A DNA stretch of 62,813 nt from an uncultured Pelagibacteraceae bacterium (GTDB lineage: Bacteria; Pseudomonadota; Alphaproteobacteria; Pelagibacterales; AG-422-B15). Under the pieces are notes generated by a model. That model did not search any database. It saw only the letters and a list, made by a program, of their open reading frames with translations, and was not told where the DNA came from. Position numbers and translations under genes: made by a program. The stretch is taken from positions 1-62,813 of the forward strand of contig CACKBQ010000006.1 in NCBI GenBank assembly GCA_902598405.1, given 5' to 3'. Position 1 is the stretch's first letter, and every line of letters starts with the position of its first letter. Below, piece after piece: positions 19,818 through 29,602 of this stretch.

Positions 19818-21153
19818 AAAAATAGAACATAATACTACTGTTGATCAAAGCGACAGACATGTTCCTTACAATTTACGCCAAAGTGGACCAACGAAAGTTG
19901 AAATGTTGATTTCAACTCGTGTGAGAAAGTCACCATACTGGCATAAGTCAATGGAAGCAGGTTGCTGGAGAGCAACAGTTTATAACCGTATTTATCATCC
20001 CAGGGGTTATGTAAAGCCAGAAGATGGTGGAGCAATGGTTGAATATGAAGCAATTAAAAACCACGTGACTATGTGGAATGTTGCAGTTGAGAGACAAATA
20101 CGTGTAATTGGTCCAGATGCTGAAAAATTTACAGACTATGTAATCACAAGGGATGCTACAAAGATATCCCCATTAAGAGCTAGGTACGTAATATTATGTA
20201 ACTATAAGGGTGGAGTCTTAAACGATCCTATTCTCTTAAGAATCTCGAAAGATGAGTTTTGGTTTAGTTTGTCAGACTCTGATATTGGACTTTATTTACA
20301 AGGTGTAAACGCTGATAAAAGATTTGATGTGGAAATTGATGAAATTGATGCGTGCCCTGTTCAGATTCAAGGACCAAAAGCCATTGCCTTGATGAAAGAC
20401 CTAGTGGGTGATCAAGTTGATCTTGATAATATTCCTTTCTATGGTCTAGCAGAAGTTAAAGTTGGTGGAAGAAGTTGTGTGATTTCTCAAACTGGTTTCT
20501 CTGGCGAGTCCGGTTATGAAATTTATTTACGAAATGCGACGCTCTATGCCGACGATATGTGGGACGCTGTTTTGGAAGCAGGAAAGAAACATAATCTAAT
20601 GGTTATAGCGCCTGCTCACCACAGAAGAATACAAGCAGGCATATTATCTTGGGGTCAGGACTTAGATCATGAACACAATCCTTTCCAATGTAATCTTGGC
20701 TATCAAGTTTCTTTATCTGGAAAAGGTGAGTGGGCGAAAAAAGGTGATTATATCGGTAAGCAAGCGCTTGAAAAGATGAAGACTGACTTGAAAGATGGTC
20801 ATAAGCCGTACAAGTTACAATTGGTGGGATTTGAAATTGGTGGCAAACCAATTGATGAGTATGCGCCTGATTTTTGGCTTGTGTCTCCTGGTGACGGTGG
20901 AGACCCATGTGGCTTTATTACTTCACCTTGGTATCATCCTGAAAAAGGAAAAAATATAGCTATGGGTTATATACCTTTTGATGGAACTCTTAATGCAAAT
21001 GGCTTTCCAAAATGGGAACTAGGTAAAAAATTTAAAGTTCATTTACCTGATATTTATGCTGATGAGCCAGGAGTACCAGTAGACGCTGTAACAGTTGATG
21101 TACCGTTTACTGAGTCTTTCAACGCGAATACAAGAGAAGTTGTAAAGGGTTAG
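19810..21153 (+). CDS. GcvT-fold aminomethyltransferase/demethylase family protein
   Basis: STRVRKSPYWHKSMEAG, WNVAVERQIRVIGPDAEKFTDYVITRD, GESGYEIYL motifs; overlaps metF-like gene by 8 nt. Confidence 0.85.
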   Translation: MSKKIEHNTTVDQSDRHVPYNLRQSGPTKVEMLISTRVRKSPYWHKSMEAGCWRATVYNRIYHPRGYVKPEDGGAMVEYEAIKNHVTMWNVAVERQIRVIGPDAEKFTDYVITRDATKISPLRARYVILCNYKGGVLNDPILLRISKDEFWFSLSDSDIGLYLQGVNADKRFDVEIDEIDACPVQIQGPKAIALMKDLVGDQVDLDNIPFYGLAEVKVGGRSCVISQTGFSGESGYEIYLRNATLYADDMWDAVLEAGKKHNLMVIAPAHHRRIQAGILSWGQDLDHEHNPFQCNLGYQVSLSGKGEWAKKGDYIGKQALEKMKTDLKDGHKPYKLQLVGFEIGGKPIDEYAPDFWLVSPGDGGDPCGFITSPWYHPEKGKNIAMGYIPFDGTLNANGFPKWELGKKFKVHLPDIYADEPGVPVDAVTVDVPFTESFNANTREVVKG

Positions 21154-21164
21154 ATTATATTAAT

Positions 21165-21192
21165 TGCTCAGCACAAATCAGCGTGCTGAGCA
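21165..21192. terminator. Hairpin between convergent genes, possible bidirectional terminator
   Basis: TGCTCAGCAC-AAATCAGC-GTGCTGAGCA perfect 10-bp stem; flanking T tracts are weak. Confidence 0.6.
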
Positions 21193-21208
21193 TTAATAAT
21201 AATGCAAT

Positions 21209-21703
21209 TTAGGATTTGTGTTGTACGTAAAGTTGGTGATAGCAAACTTTACCATTTTTTTCTATGAAGTCTTGGTGGTATTCTTCAGCAGGCCAAAATT
21301 TAGCATTCTCTCTTAATTCTGTAACTACTTCGTTTTGATGTTCGCCTGAGTTATTAATCTCATCAATTTTGCTTTCCGATATTCTTCTTTCTTCATCAGA
21401 ATTACAAAAAATAACTGATTTGTATTGTTCACCAATGTCTGGACCTTGACGATTCATCTGAGTTGGATCATGAATAAAGAAAAACTTGTCTAACAATTCC
21501 TCAAACTTTACTTCACTATTATCATACTCAATCTCAACAACTTCAATGTGTCCTGACTTACCTGTACAGACTTCTTCGTATGTAGGGTTTTCTGTATGCC
21601 CACCGGCATACCCTGAAATTACTTTTTTAACGCCAGACATTTCTTCAAAAAGAACTTCTACTCCCCAAAAACAACCTGCGCCTAGTATTAACTTTGAAAT
21701 CAT
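21209..21703 (-). CDS. msrA: Peptide-methionine (S)-S-oxide reductase
   Basis: LGAGCFWGVEVLFEEMSGV, GYAGGHTENPTYEEVC, HDPTQMNRQGPDIGEQYKS motifs. Confidence 0.95.
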   Translation of the reverse strand: MISKLILGAGCFWGVEVLFEEMSGVKKVISGYAGGHTENPTYEEVCTGKSGHIEVVEIEYDNSEVKFEELLDKFFFIHDPTQMNRQGPDIGEQYKSVIFCNSDEERRISESKIDEINNSGEHQNEVVTELRENAKFWPAEEYHQDFIEKNGKVCYHQLYVQHKS

Positions 21704-21778
21704 ACCTTAACATAAGGTTTTTTTTATATATGTTAAAGATCAAATTAAACTATATTCCATCTAATATTAATACTGATA

Positions 21779-22924
21779 ATGAATAATCAAGATATAAGCA
21801 TTGGTAAACTCTCAAGGTTAAAGATCTGGATAACTGATAATCATCTGTCTGATGATCAATGGTCAAATACAAAAAAATTTATCATCATAAAAATAACTAC
21901 TGAAGATGGAATTGAAGGTTGGGGAGAAGCATTCTCTATTAATCTTAGAGAAAAGGGTATTGCGATTATTATAAAAGAGCTATTTAGAGAAATTTCGAAT
22001 ATTCCAAATCTATCAATAAAGTCTTTTTATAATAAAATTTCATTGTTAAGTGATGGTCACAGAGGTTTAGATTTCAGCTCTGCTACAAGTGCCATTGAAA
22101 TTGCATTATGGGACATATCAGGGAAGTTAAAAAATCTTCCTTTAAATTCTTTACTAACAAAAAGTCCCAAACCAAATGTTCCCATTTATGCTACGTGTTG
22201 GAGCGATTTAAAAAAAGACACAAATGACTATTTGATACAAATAGAAAAATTTTATGGAAAGAAATATGGGGGGATCAAGATATATCCAATGCTAGATAAC
22301 GTATCAATTTCAATTCAGTTTGTTGAAAAAGTTAGAGAAATAGTAGGAGATGAATTACCGCTAATGCTTGATTTAGCTGTACCTAAAGATTTAGATAAGA
22401 CAAAATCTTTTTTAAAAGAAGTATCGTCATTTAATCCTTACTGGATAGAAGAGCCTGTTGATGGTGAGAATATAAGCTTACTTACTGAGATCAAAAATGC
22501 TTTTAATATGAAAGTTGTAACAGGTGAAAAGCAATCAGGCTTGGTCCATTTCAGAGAATTAATACACAGAAATGCAGCAGATATATTTAATCCTGATATT
22601 TCAGGTATGGGCGGACTTATTGATATTATCACGATATCAAATGAAGCATCAAATAATGGCATCTCTATTTCTCCACATTGCTGGAATTCAATGTCCGTTT
22701 CAGCATCTGCGATGCTTCATGTTTGCTCAAGTATTTCTAATTCAGAAAAGGCTGAAATATTTCCAGATTATATAAACTTTTCAAAGAAATTTTGTGAGTT
22801 ACCTTTTGATATTGTAGATAATAAAGCACATATAAATAAATCAGCTGGACTTGGTATAGTTATTCATGAAGATATTTTATCTCGGTTGAGTATTTATTCA
22901 TTGGATGAAAAGAGTAATGACTGA
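21779..22924 (+). CDS. Mandelate racemase/enolase-superfamily protein
   Basis: GWGEAFSINLR, GGIKIYPM, EEPVDGENI, GEKQSG and ISPHCW motifs. Confidence 0.82.
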   Translation: MNNQDISIGKLSRLKIWITDNHLSDDQWSNTKKFIIIKITTEDGIEGWGEAFSINLREKGIAIIIKELFREISNIPNLSIKSFYNKISLLSDGHRGLDFSSATSAIEIALWDISGKLKNLPLNSLLTKSPKPNVPIYATCWSDLKKDTNDYLIQIEKFYGKKYGGIKIYPMLDNVSISIQFVEKVREIVGDELPLMLDLAVPKDLDKTKSFLKEVSSFNPYWIEEPVDGENISLLTEIKNAFNMKVVTGEKQSGLVHFRELIHRNAADIFNPDISGMGGLIDIITISNEASNNGISISPHCWNSMSVSASAMLHVCSSISNSEKAEIFPDYINFSKKFCELPFDIVDNKAHINKSAGLGIVIHEDILSRLSIYSLDEKSND

Positions 22925-24428
22925 ATCAAACTATCTATTTGATGAAATATTCAAATCTAACGAAACGAGTCCAAATATTTTTTTGATCAATGAAACTAAA
23001 GAGATAAGTTACTTAGAATTCAATGAAATTGTAAATCAAATTTCTAATTACTTAATAGATATAAATTTATTACCAGGTGACCGCGTGGCCATACAGGCAG
23101 AAAAGAATGTAATTCAACTTGCTACATACGTAGCAACCGTTAAAGCTGGAGGTGTTTATCTGCCACTCAATACTGGCTATACCCTAAGTGAATTAGAATA
23201 TTTCTTCAATGACGCCAAACCTAAGGTAATAATTGTCGATGACAAAATTCAAAATGAAGTAAAAAACTTATTGAACTATTCTTCGGTTTCAATTTTATCA
23301 TTAAATTTAGATGAAACTGGTTCATTGATTGAGCAGATAAAAAAATATCCAAAAAAATTTCAATCTATTAAAAGAAACGAAAATGACTTAGCTGCCATTT
23401 TATATACATCCGGTACTACTGGAAAATCAAAAGGAGCGATGCTATCGCATAGAAATTTGGTTTCAAATTCTGAAGTTTTAAGAAAATTTTGGAAATTTAC
23501 AGAAAATGATGTTCTTTTACATATGCTACCTATTTACCATACGCACGGTCTTTTTGTTGCATGTAATCTTCTTGCAATTGTCGGAGGATCAATGATTTTC
23601 TTGGAAAAATTTGATGCTGAAAAAGCCTTGCTTTGGATGAAAAGAGCCACATCCATGATGGGCGTGCCGACTTTTTATACAAGATTGTTGGCAAATGAAA
23701 AATTAAATAATGAGTCAGCAAAACACATGAGACTATTTATTTCTGGTTCAGCACCTTTACTTTCAGAAACCCACATTGAATTTGAAAAAAGAACTGGTAA
23801 AAAAATTCTTGAGAGATATGGCATGACAGAAACAAATATGAATATTTCAAATCCATATGACGGATCACGGAAAGCAGGCACAGTGGGCATACCTCTTCCA
23901 GGTATTGAAATAAGAATAGTCAATGAAGAAGGTAATGAAGTAAAGGTGGGTCAAATAGGAACTATTGAACTTAAGGGCGAAAATATTTTCAAGGGGTACT
24001 GGGGAATGGAAGAAAAGACCAAAGAGTCATTTAAAGATGATGGTTTCTTCATAACAGGTGATCTCGCAAAGAAAGATGAAAATGGCTACTTTACTATTGT
24101 TGGTAGAGATAAAGATATGATTATAAGCGGTGGACTAAATGTTTATCCTAAGGAAATAGAAGATGTGATAAATGAGTTGCCAAATATTACAGAGTCAGCA
24201 GTTTTTGGTGTTCAACATGATGATTTTGGCGAAGCAGTTGTTGCGGCAGTAGTGACAACAGATGATAAAAATGATGGTAGTCAAATATTGGATTATACAA
24301 AAGATAAAATTGCTAAATATAAACAGCCAAAAAAAATAATATTTATGTCAAATTTACCTAGAAATTCTATGGGCAAAGTTCAAAAAAATAAATTGAGAGA
24401 AAATAATAAAAGTTTATTTAAGAGTTAA
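22917..24428 (+). CDS. Malonyl-CoA synthetase-like AMP-forming ligase
   Basis: ILYTSGTTGKSKGAMLSHRNL, LPIYHTHGLFVA, YGMTETNMNISNPYDGSRKAGTVG, GRDKDMIISGGLNVYPKEIE. Confidence 0.85.
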   Translation: MTESNYLFDEIFKSNETSPNIFLINETKEISYLEFNEIVNQISNYLIDINLLPGDRVAIQAEKNVIQLATYVATVKAGGVYLPLNTGYTLSELEYFFNDAKPKVIIVDDKIQNEVKNLLNYSSVSILSLNLDETGSLIEQIKKYPKKFQSIKRNENDLAAILYTSGTTGKSKGAMLSHRNLVSNSEVLRKFWKFTENDVLLHMLPIYHTHGLFVACNLLAIVGGSMIFLEKFDAEKALLWMKRATSMMGVPTFYTRLLANEKLNNESAKHMRLFISGSAPLLSETHIEFEKRTGKKILERYGMTETNMNISNPYDGSRKAGTVGIPLPGIEIRIVNEEGNEVKVGQIGTIELKGENIFKGYWGMEEKTKESFKDDGFFITGDLAKKDENGYFTIVGRDKDMIISGGLNVYPKEIEDVINELPNITESAVFGVQHDDFGEAVVAAVVTTDDKNDGSQILDYTKDKIAKYKQPKKIIFMSNLPRNSMGKVQKNKLRENNKSLFKS

Positions 24429-25410
24429 CTTCTATCCAGTTGTTGATTTCCTCAACAAATAAATCATCTTGTGGGGAGTTTAGAATTCCAATAATATCAT
24501 GATAATTAAAGCCTCCTAAATTAGTATCGTTATTAATTATTTTCTTAGGCCCTTTCCATTGTTCAAATATTTTTTTAACTCCTTCAGCGTTTACTACTTT
24601 ATCTTTTTCTTCATAAAATACTAATAGTGGAATCTTAGTCTCTTGAAATTCAAGTTTCCTTCCAGAAAATGCCGCCACCCAAAGCTGTCTTGGAAGTTCC
24701 CTGTGAAATTCATTGACCCAAAAAGGATCCCATTCTTCATTTGGCAAGTCAAACATTCTAGGAAAATTAAACTTGTATTGGCTTTTAAAAAATAACCCAG
24801 TCGCCGCTAAGAAATAAGGAGGAGATAGCTTGGGAGTCCATGGCGCCACAAGTACCAAATGATCTATTTTTTCACTTAAATTCTGATCTTTTGCAGCCAT
24901 TAATGCAAATGAACCTCCAGCTGAAAAACCCATTAATATAACTTTGTTTCCGATTTTATTGCCTACTGCAACGGCTTCGGCTGCATCTTCGAGAAAATTT
25001 TTGGCCTCCAGAGATTTTGTAGATTCAAAACCAGAGCCATGGCCAGCTAGTCTTGATATAAATAAATTAGCCTTTAATTTTTTGGCAATCTTTACCAAAA
25101 CTTCTTCTTGTTGACGCCCCGTCGCAAAACTTCCATGAAGATAAACAATTGAATATTCAGTTTTAATTTTCGCATCATCATGCCATATGATTTTTTTCTT
25201 TGCTCGGGGATCAGTATTCTCAAAAAGCAGTTCTTTTTCAGCAATATAGCTTTCAACATCTTTATCAATGACAATATCAGGAAAAGTTATTTTTATTGTA
25301 TTAAATAAATAGGGCAGAGTAATTCCTACAATAAAGATGACTGGTACTATTAAAACAATAGCAACTATAAGCAATGCTCGATATAATTTAAACCTGGTAG
25401 CCCTAGACAT
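24418..25410 (-). CDS. Membrane-anchored alpha/beta hydrolase
   Basis: N-terminal TM, YLHGSFATGRQQEEV, GFSAGGSFALMAA elbow. Confidence 0.75.
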   Translation of the reverse strand: MSRATRFKLYRALLIVAIVLIVPVIFIVGITLPYLFNTIKITFPDIVIDKDVESYIAEKELLFENTDPRAKKKIIWHDDAKIKTEYSIVYLHGSFATGRQQEEVLVKIAKKLKANLFISRLAGHGSGFESTKSLEAKNFLEDAAEAVAVGNKIGNKVILMGFSAGGSFALMAAKDQNLSEKIDHLVLVAPWTPKLSPPYFLAATGLFFKSQYKFNFPRMFDLPNEEWDPFWVNEFHRELPRQLWVAAFSGRKLEFQETKIPLLVFYEEKDKVVNAEGVKKIFEQWKGPKKIINNDTNLGGFNYHDIIGILNSPQDDLFVEEINNWIEVNS

Positions 25411-25786
25411 TTACACTTGTATATGAGCAAATTTTGTTACCATCTGGGTCTCTGATGTATGCATAATAAACATTACTGTCGCTTGGTCTAAAACCTGGAT
25501 CCCCTTCATTTTGTGCTCCAAGTCCTAAAGCAGTTTTGTGAAACTTTTCAACTTGTTCTTTTGACTCGGTCAAAAAGGATATCTGTGTACCATTTCCAAA
25601 TGTAACAGGCTTTCCATTTGCCGGTTTGGTTATATAGAACTCAACATCTTGTTTCCCCTCTCGAGCATAACCTACACACACCTCATCCTCATAAATTGAA
25701 ACTATTCCCATTACTGCGAGGACAACATCGTAGAATGCTTTAGATTCTTTTAAATTACTTGACCCAACCATTACGTATCCTCTCAT
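25403..25786 (-). CDS. VOC/glyoxalase-family protein
   Basis: NLKESKAFYDVVLAVMGI and YYAYIRDPDGNKICSY motifs. Confidence 0.8.
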   Translation of the reverse strand: MRGYVMVGSSNLKESKAFYDVVLAVMGIVSIYEDEVCVGYAREGKQDVEFYITKPANGKPVTFGNGTQISFLTESKEQVEKFHKTALGLGAQNEGDPGFRPSDSNVYYAYIRDPDGNKICSYTSVNV

Positions 25787-25798
25787 TATCTATCCTTT

Positions 25799-26962
25799 CT
25801 ATGAATATTGCTTTGATGTTACTTCCTCAAGCATCAGAATCATTTTGGCTTTATAGTCTTCATCAGTTGCTGAGTCGGTTTCTAAAACAGAAAAAAAACT
25901 TGCAACAACATTTGTTTCTAAGTTAATCATTAAAAATTGCCCACCGTATCCAGAATGCCCAATCCAATTATTAGATTTCATAGTTTGATTTGCATAATAA
26001 ACATATTTTTCATCTTTTAAGTGCATATATTTTGGACCTTTTTCAGAAACTGTATCATCAATAAATTTACGAGAGCCAGCTAATCTATTTCTGATCCCAA
26101 GACCTTTTCTTGAGAAATGCAGTCCCATGCGTAGCAAATCTCTTGCAACAAGACAACCACCACCGGACAGCCATGGCATCCCACCTCTATCTGTTGCCAT
26201 ATACAAACCATCTTCAAGACCCATTGCTTCTACTGACGAGAGAAGCCACTCTCGCAGCTCTCTACCACTTAATTTTTCAATTAGTAGAGCAATCACATCG
26301 CTGTTTGCTGACTTATAAAATGCTTTATCAGAATTGTTTATTACAGAATTAGTTCCATCTGTTTGAATGCTGTTCAAGAAATCTTCTTGAAACTTTTCAT
26401 CTTTATCTTTATCTGGTATTCGCCAGCCACCAACAGTTTCATGCATAAATGATGTTGAATACGGATCAGTATAATCTTCGGTAAAAGCATTAATAATGTT
26501 CATATTTAATACGTTTTGAACCGTCGCTTTTGAATATCCTTCTCCAATATTGGGCAAATAATAGCCAATAGGTTTTTCCAACTGCAATTCACCTTTCTCA
26601 ACTAATTCACCGACAAATAGATTTAAAAACATCTTTGAAATTGACATTATTGTATGCGGTGTTTCAGAAGAGAAATCTTTTGCATATTTCTCAAAAAATA
26701 TTTCTTGCCCTCTTCCAACTATTAAAGAACAAAAAGATTTATGGCTCGTCATTTCCCTTACAGAGTTTATTTTATCTATTTCATCTTTACTGTTCTCATT
26801 AAGTAAAAGAACGTAATCTGATCTTAACAAAAGACCATATCTGTTTATTTTATGAAGATTCCTATAGCCAGTTCTTCTATATTCAGGAAGGTTCCATTTA
26901 GCTTTATTGTCGCGTAATGTTACAAGAGTTGGGTTTGGGGTATCGACTAACTTATTAACCAT
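25799..26962 (-). CDS. Serine hydrolase, class C beta-lactamase-like
   Basis: MSISKMFLNLFVG (SxxK), YKSANSD, WIGHSGYGG motifs. Confidence 0.8.
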   Translation of the reverse strand: MVNKLVDTPNPTLVTLRDNKAKWNLPEYRRTGYRNLHKINRYGLLLRSDYVLLLNENSKDEIDKINSVREMTSHKSFCSLIVGRGQEIFFEKYAKDFSSETPHTIMSISKMFLNLFVGELVEKGELQLEKPIGYYLPNIGEGYSKATVQNVLNMNIINAFTEDYTDPYSTSFMHETVGGWRIPDKDKDEKFQEDFLNSIQTDGTNSVINNSDKAFYKSANSDVIALLIEKLSGRELREWLLSSVEAMGLEDGLYMATDRGGMPWLSGGGCLVARDLLRMGLHFSRKGLGIRNRLAGSRKFIDDTVSEKGPKYMHLKDEKYVYYANQTMKSNNWIGHSGYGGQFLMINLETNVVASFFSVLETDSATDEDYKAKMILMLEEVTSKQYS

Positions 26963-28379
26963 TAATTATATTAGGTTTTATTTTTGAATGATTAAAGATT
27001 TCTTCATAATATTTTCCAATTTGTATCACTTTTTCATCTGATTTATTTTTTCCAATTAATTGCATACCCATTGGCAGTCCCTCAGCATTAAAGCCAACTG
27101 GTAATGAGATGGTAGGCAATTGAAACATGCTTGCAAATACCGTAACTTCCATCCAGCGATGGTATGTGTCCATCTGGGTTTTTGAAATACTTTTTGGAAA
27201 ATCTATTTCTTTGTTAAATGGAAATAATTGTGCTGATGGTAAAGCAATAAAATCATATTTTTCAAATATACTATCGACATACTTTTTATAATTATTATAC
27301 CAATCAATGGAATTAGAAACTTGATCGTCTGAAACTTTACTTCCTTTTTCGTATTCCCATTTAGCTGGAAAGCTTAGTTCATTAAAATCCTTAATTTGCA
27401 TTGTAGAAATATCATTAAATGTGATTTTTGACCTGAGAGTGCACCATGTATCCCATAATTTATCTGGATCAATATTAACTTTGCATTGTTCTACAAATAT
27501 CTTTTTGTCTGTTTCCACGAGTTTGTTTAAAGAAGCTTCGCATAATTCTATAATTCCTTCTTCAAAAGAATAGTGTTCAACAAAATTACTAATCCAACCA
27601 ATCTTTATTTCACTAGATAAATTTTTAGTTATTGACTGAAATGAACCCTCAAAGTTAAACGAGTAGGGATCTTCTATATCTTTTCCAACGACGGCATCTA
27701 AAAAAATACTTAAGTCATCAGGTGTTCTGGCAATTCCACCTGGAGTCGTCAATACAGGAAAATTACTGGTTTCTCTTTTATCAGATATCAGTCCAGGAGA
27801 TGGTCTAAAACCATATAGATTTGTGAAAGCTGCAGGGTTTCTGCAAGAGCCCATCATGTCCGTACCATCAGAAAATGGTATGAGGCAGCTGGCTACAGCT
27901 GCTGACGCTCCTCCGCTTGAGCCGCCAGGTGATAGATTATAGTTATAAGGATTTGAAACTGGATCAAATAATTTATTCTTTGTATGAGATCCAATTGCTA
28001 GTTCTGCCATATTTGATTTTCCAATAATTGTGGCTCCTTGATGCTTTATTTTTTTTACAATTAACGAGTCATTTTGTGGAAAATTATTTCGATATTCAAG
28101 TATTCCATAAGTAGTTGGCATTCCAGTTACGTCGAATAATTCTTTTGAAACAAATGGAAGTCCAAATAAAATTTGTTTTCTTGTAACATCAATTTTTTGT
28201 TCATCCTGTGCCTTTGCTTTATCAATAATCCAATCTTTGTCTCTAAGTGACACAATGGCGTTAAGCTTAGGATTAAGCTTTTCAATATTGGATAAGTATT
28301 CTTGAAAAAGTTCTTCAACTTTTATTTCTTTTTTAGAAATTAAATCAATTTGATCCCGAACAGATAAATGAGTAATCAT
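26955..28379 (-). CDS. Amidase family protein
   Basis: LFGLPFVSKELFDVTG, GKSNMAELAIGSHTKN, NYNLSPGGSSGGASAAVASCLIPFSDGTDMMGSCRNPA signature. Confidence 0.88.
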   Translation of the reverse strand: MITHLSVRDQIDLISKKEIKVEELFQEYLSNIEKLNPKLNAIVSLRDKDWIIDKAKAQDEQKIDVTRKQILFGLPFVSKELFDVTGMPTTYGILEYRNNFPQNDSLIVKKIKHQGATIIGKSNMAELAIGSHTKNKLFDPVSNPYNYNLSPGGSSGGASAAVASCLIPFSDGTDMMGSCRNPAAFTNLYGFRPSPGLISDKRETSNFPVLTTPGGIARTPDDLSIFLDAVVGKDIEDPYSFNFEGSFQSITKNLSSEIKIGWISNFVEHYSFEEGIIELCEASLNKLVETDKKIFVEQCKVNIDPDKLWDTWCTLRSKITFNDISTMQIKDFNELSFPAKWEYEKGSKVSDDQVSNSIDWYNNYKKYVDSIFEKYDFIALPSAQLFPFNKEIDFPKSISKTQMDTYHRWMEVTVFASMFQLPTISLPVGFNAEGLPMGMQLIGKNKSDEKVIQIGKYYEEIFNHSKIKPNIING

Positions 28380-28391
28380 CTACGAGGTTTT

Positions 28392-29582
28392 TTATCGAGC
28401 TCCAAAAATACTGACCTTGACGAGCTCTCTAACATCATCCAATGTGGCTGAACGAGGGTTAGTGCCAAAGGCTGTATCAATCATTGACTTTTCAGATATT
28501 CTCTCAATACAATCTTCTGGAACACCAATTTCATTTAAACCCTTGGGTATCTTAATTCGATCTAGTATTTTTTCCATGCTTTCGATGAAATGATTTGCAG
28601 TATGATCTTTATATTGCATTGCCTGAGCCATTCTCATCACTTTCTCTTCCATATCTGGTAGGTTGTATCTTAGAACTGCTGGCAAAATAATAGCATTAGT
28701 TAGTCCGTGATGCGTATTAAATTCTGCCCCAACCATATGCGCAATAGCGTGAACAAGACCCAGCCCTTTTATAAAAGAAACTCCCCCCAAACACGAAGCA
28801 ACAAGCATAGCCCCTCTTGCTTCAAGATTATTTGGTTCTTCTACAGCTGTAATGAGTGATTTAGAAATTAAGTTTAGACTTTCGAGTGCGGCACCGTCAC
28901 ATAAGGGGTGAAAACCTGGAACACAATAACCCTCAATTGAGTGGATCATTGCATCTGCACCTGTCCATGCTGTAAGATTTGAGGGTAATCCCAATGTTAG
29001 TTCAGGATCGAGCAATGCCAATGAAGGCTTCAATTCAGGATGCATTATACAAAGTTTAATTCCTTGTTTGGTATCTGTTACCATTGCTGTACTTTCTGTT
29101 TCAGCGCCTGTTCCAGCTGTTGTAGGAATTGTAATAAGTTTAGGAAATTTATTATCTGGTCCAATGACTTGAGGTGTCTTTTCCCACTCAAAGTCAAATA
29201 ACTCAATTTCATTATTAGCGGTTAGACAAATTGACTTGCCACCATCCATGGCACTTCCGCCGCCAATAGCAATTATTGCATCGTGATTGTTATCATTGAA
29301 AAGTTTTTTTCCTGATGCAATTTCATCATCTCTTGGGTTGGGTGAAATTTTTGAGTAAATACCTGAATTAATTTTCGATTTTTTTAAAATTTCGACCAAG
29401 TTATCAATGAAGGGAAGATCAACACTGCCACTATCAGTGACAATAAGTGGATTGGTTATCTCATTCTCAGAACAATAATTTCCAATTTCGGAAAATCTAC
29501 CTGGACCATATGCTATCGGTACAGGAAAACCCCAATCTTGAGGGGCAAGAATTTCTTCTTTATTCAAATTGAAAAGCGTCAT
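28392..29582 (-). CDS. Iron-containing alcohol dehydrogenase
   Basis: IIAIGGGSAMDGGKS, TIPTTAGTGAETESTAMVTD, GLVHAIAHMVGAEFNTHHGLTNAIILP motifs. Confidence 0.9.
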   Translation of the reverse strand: MTLFNLNKEEILAPQDWGFPVPIAYGPGRFSEIGNYCSENEITNPLIVTDSGSVDLPFIDNLVEILKKSKINSGIYSKISPNPRDDEIASGKKLFNDNNHDAIIAIGGGSAMDGGKSICLTANNEIELFDFEWEKTPQVIGPDNKFPKLITIPTTAGTGAETESTAMVTDTKQGIKLCIMHPELKPSLALLDPELTLGLPSNLTAWTGADAMIHSIEGYCVPGFHPLCDGAALESLNLISKSLITAVEEPNNLEARGAMLVASCLGGVSFIKGLGLVHAIAHMVGAEFNTHHGLTNAIILPAVLRYNLPDMEEKVMRMAQAMQYKDHTANHFIESMEKILDRIKIPKGLNEIGVPEDCIERISEKSMIDTAFGTNPRSATLDDVRELVKVSIFGAR

Positions 29583-29602
29583 TGTTTATTTATTCAAATT
29601 AA

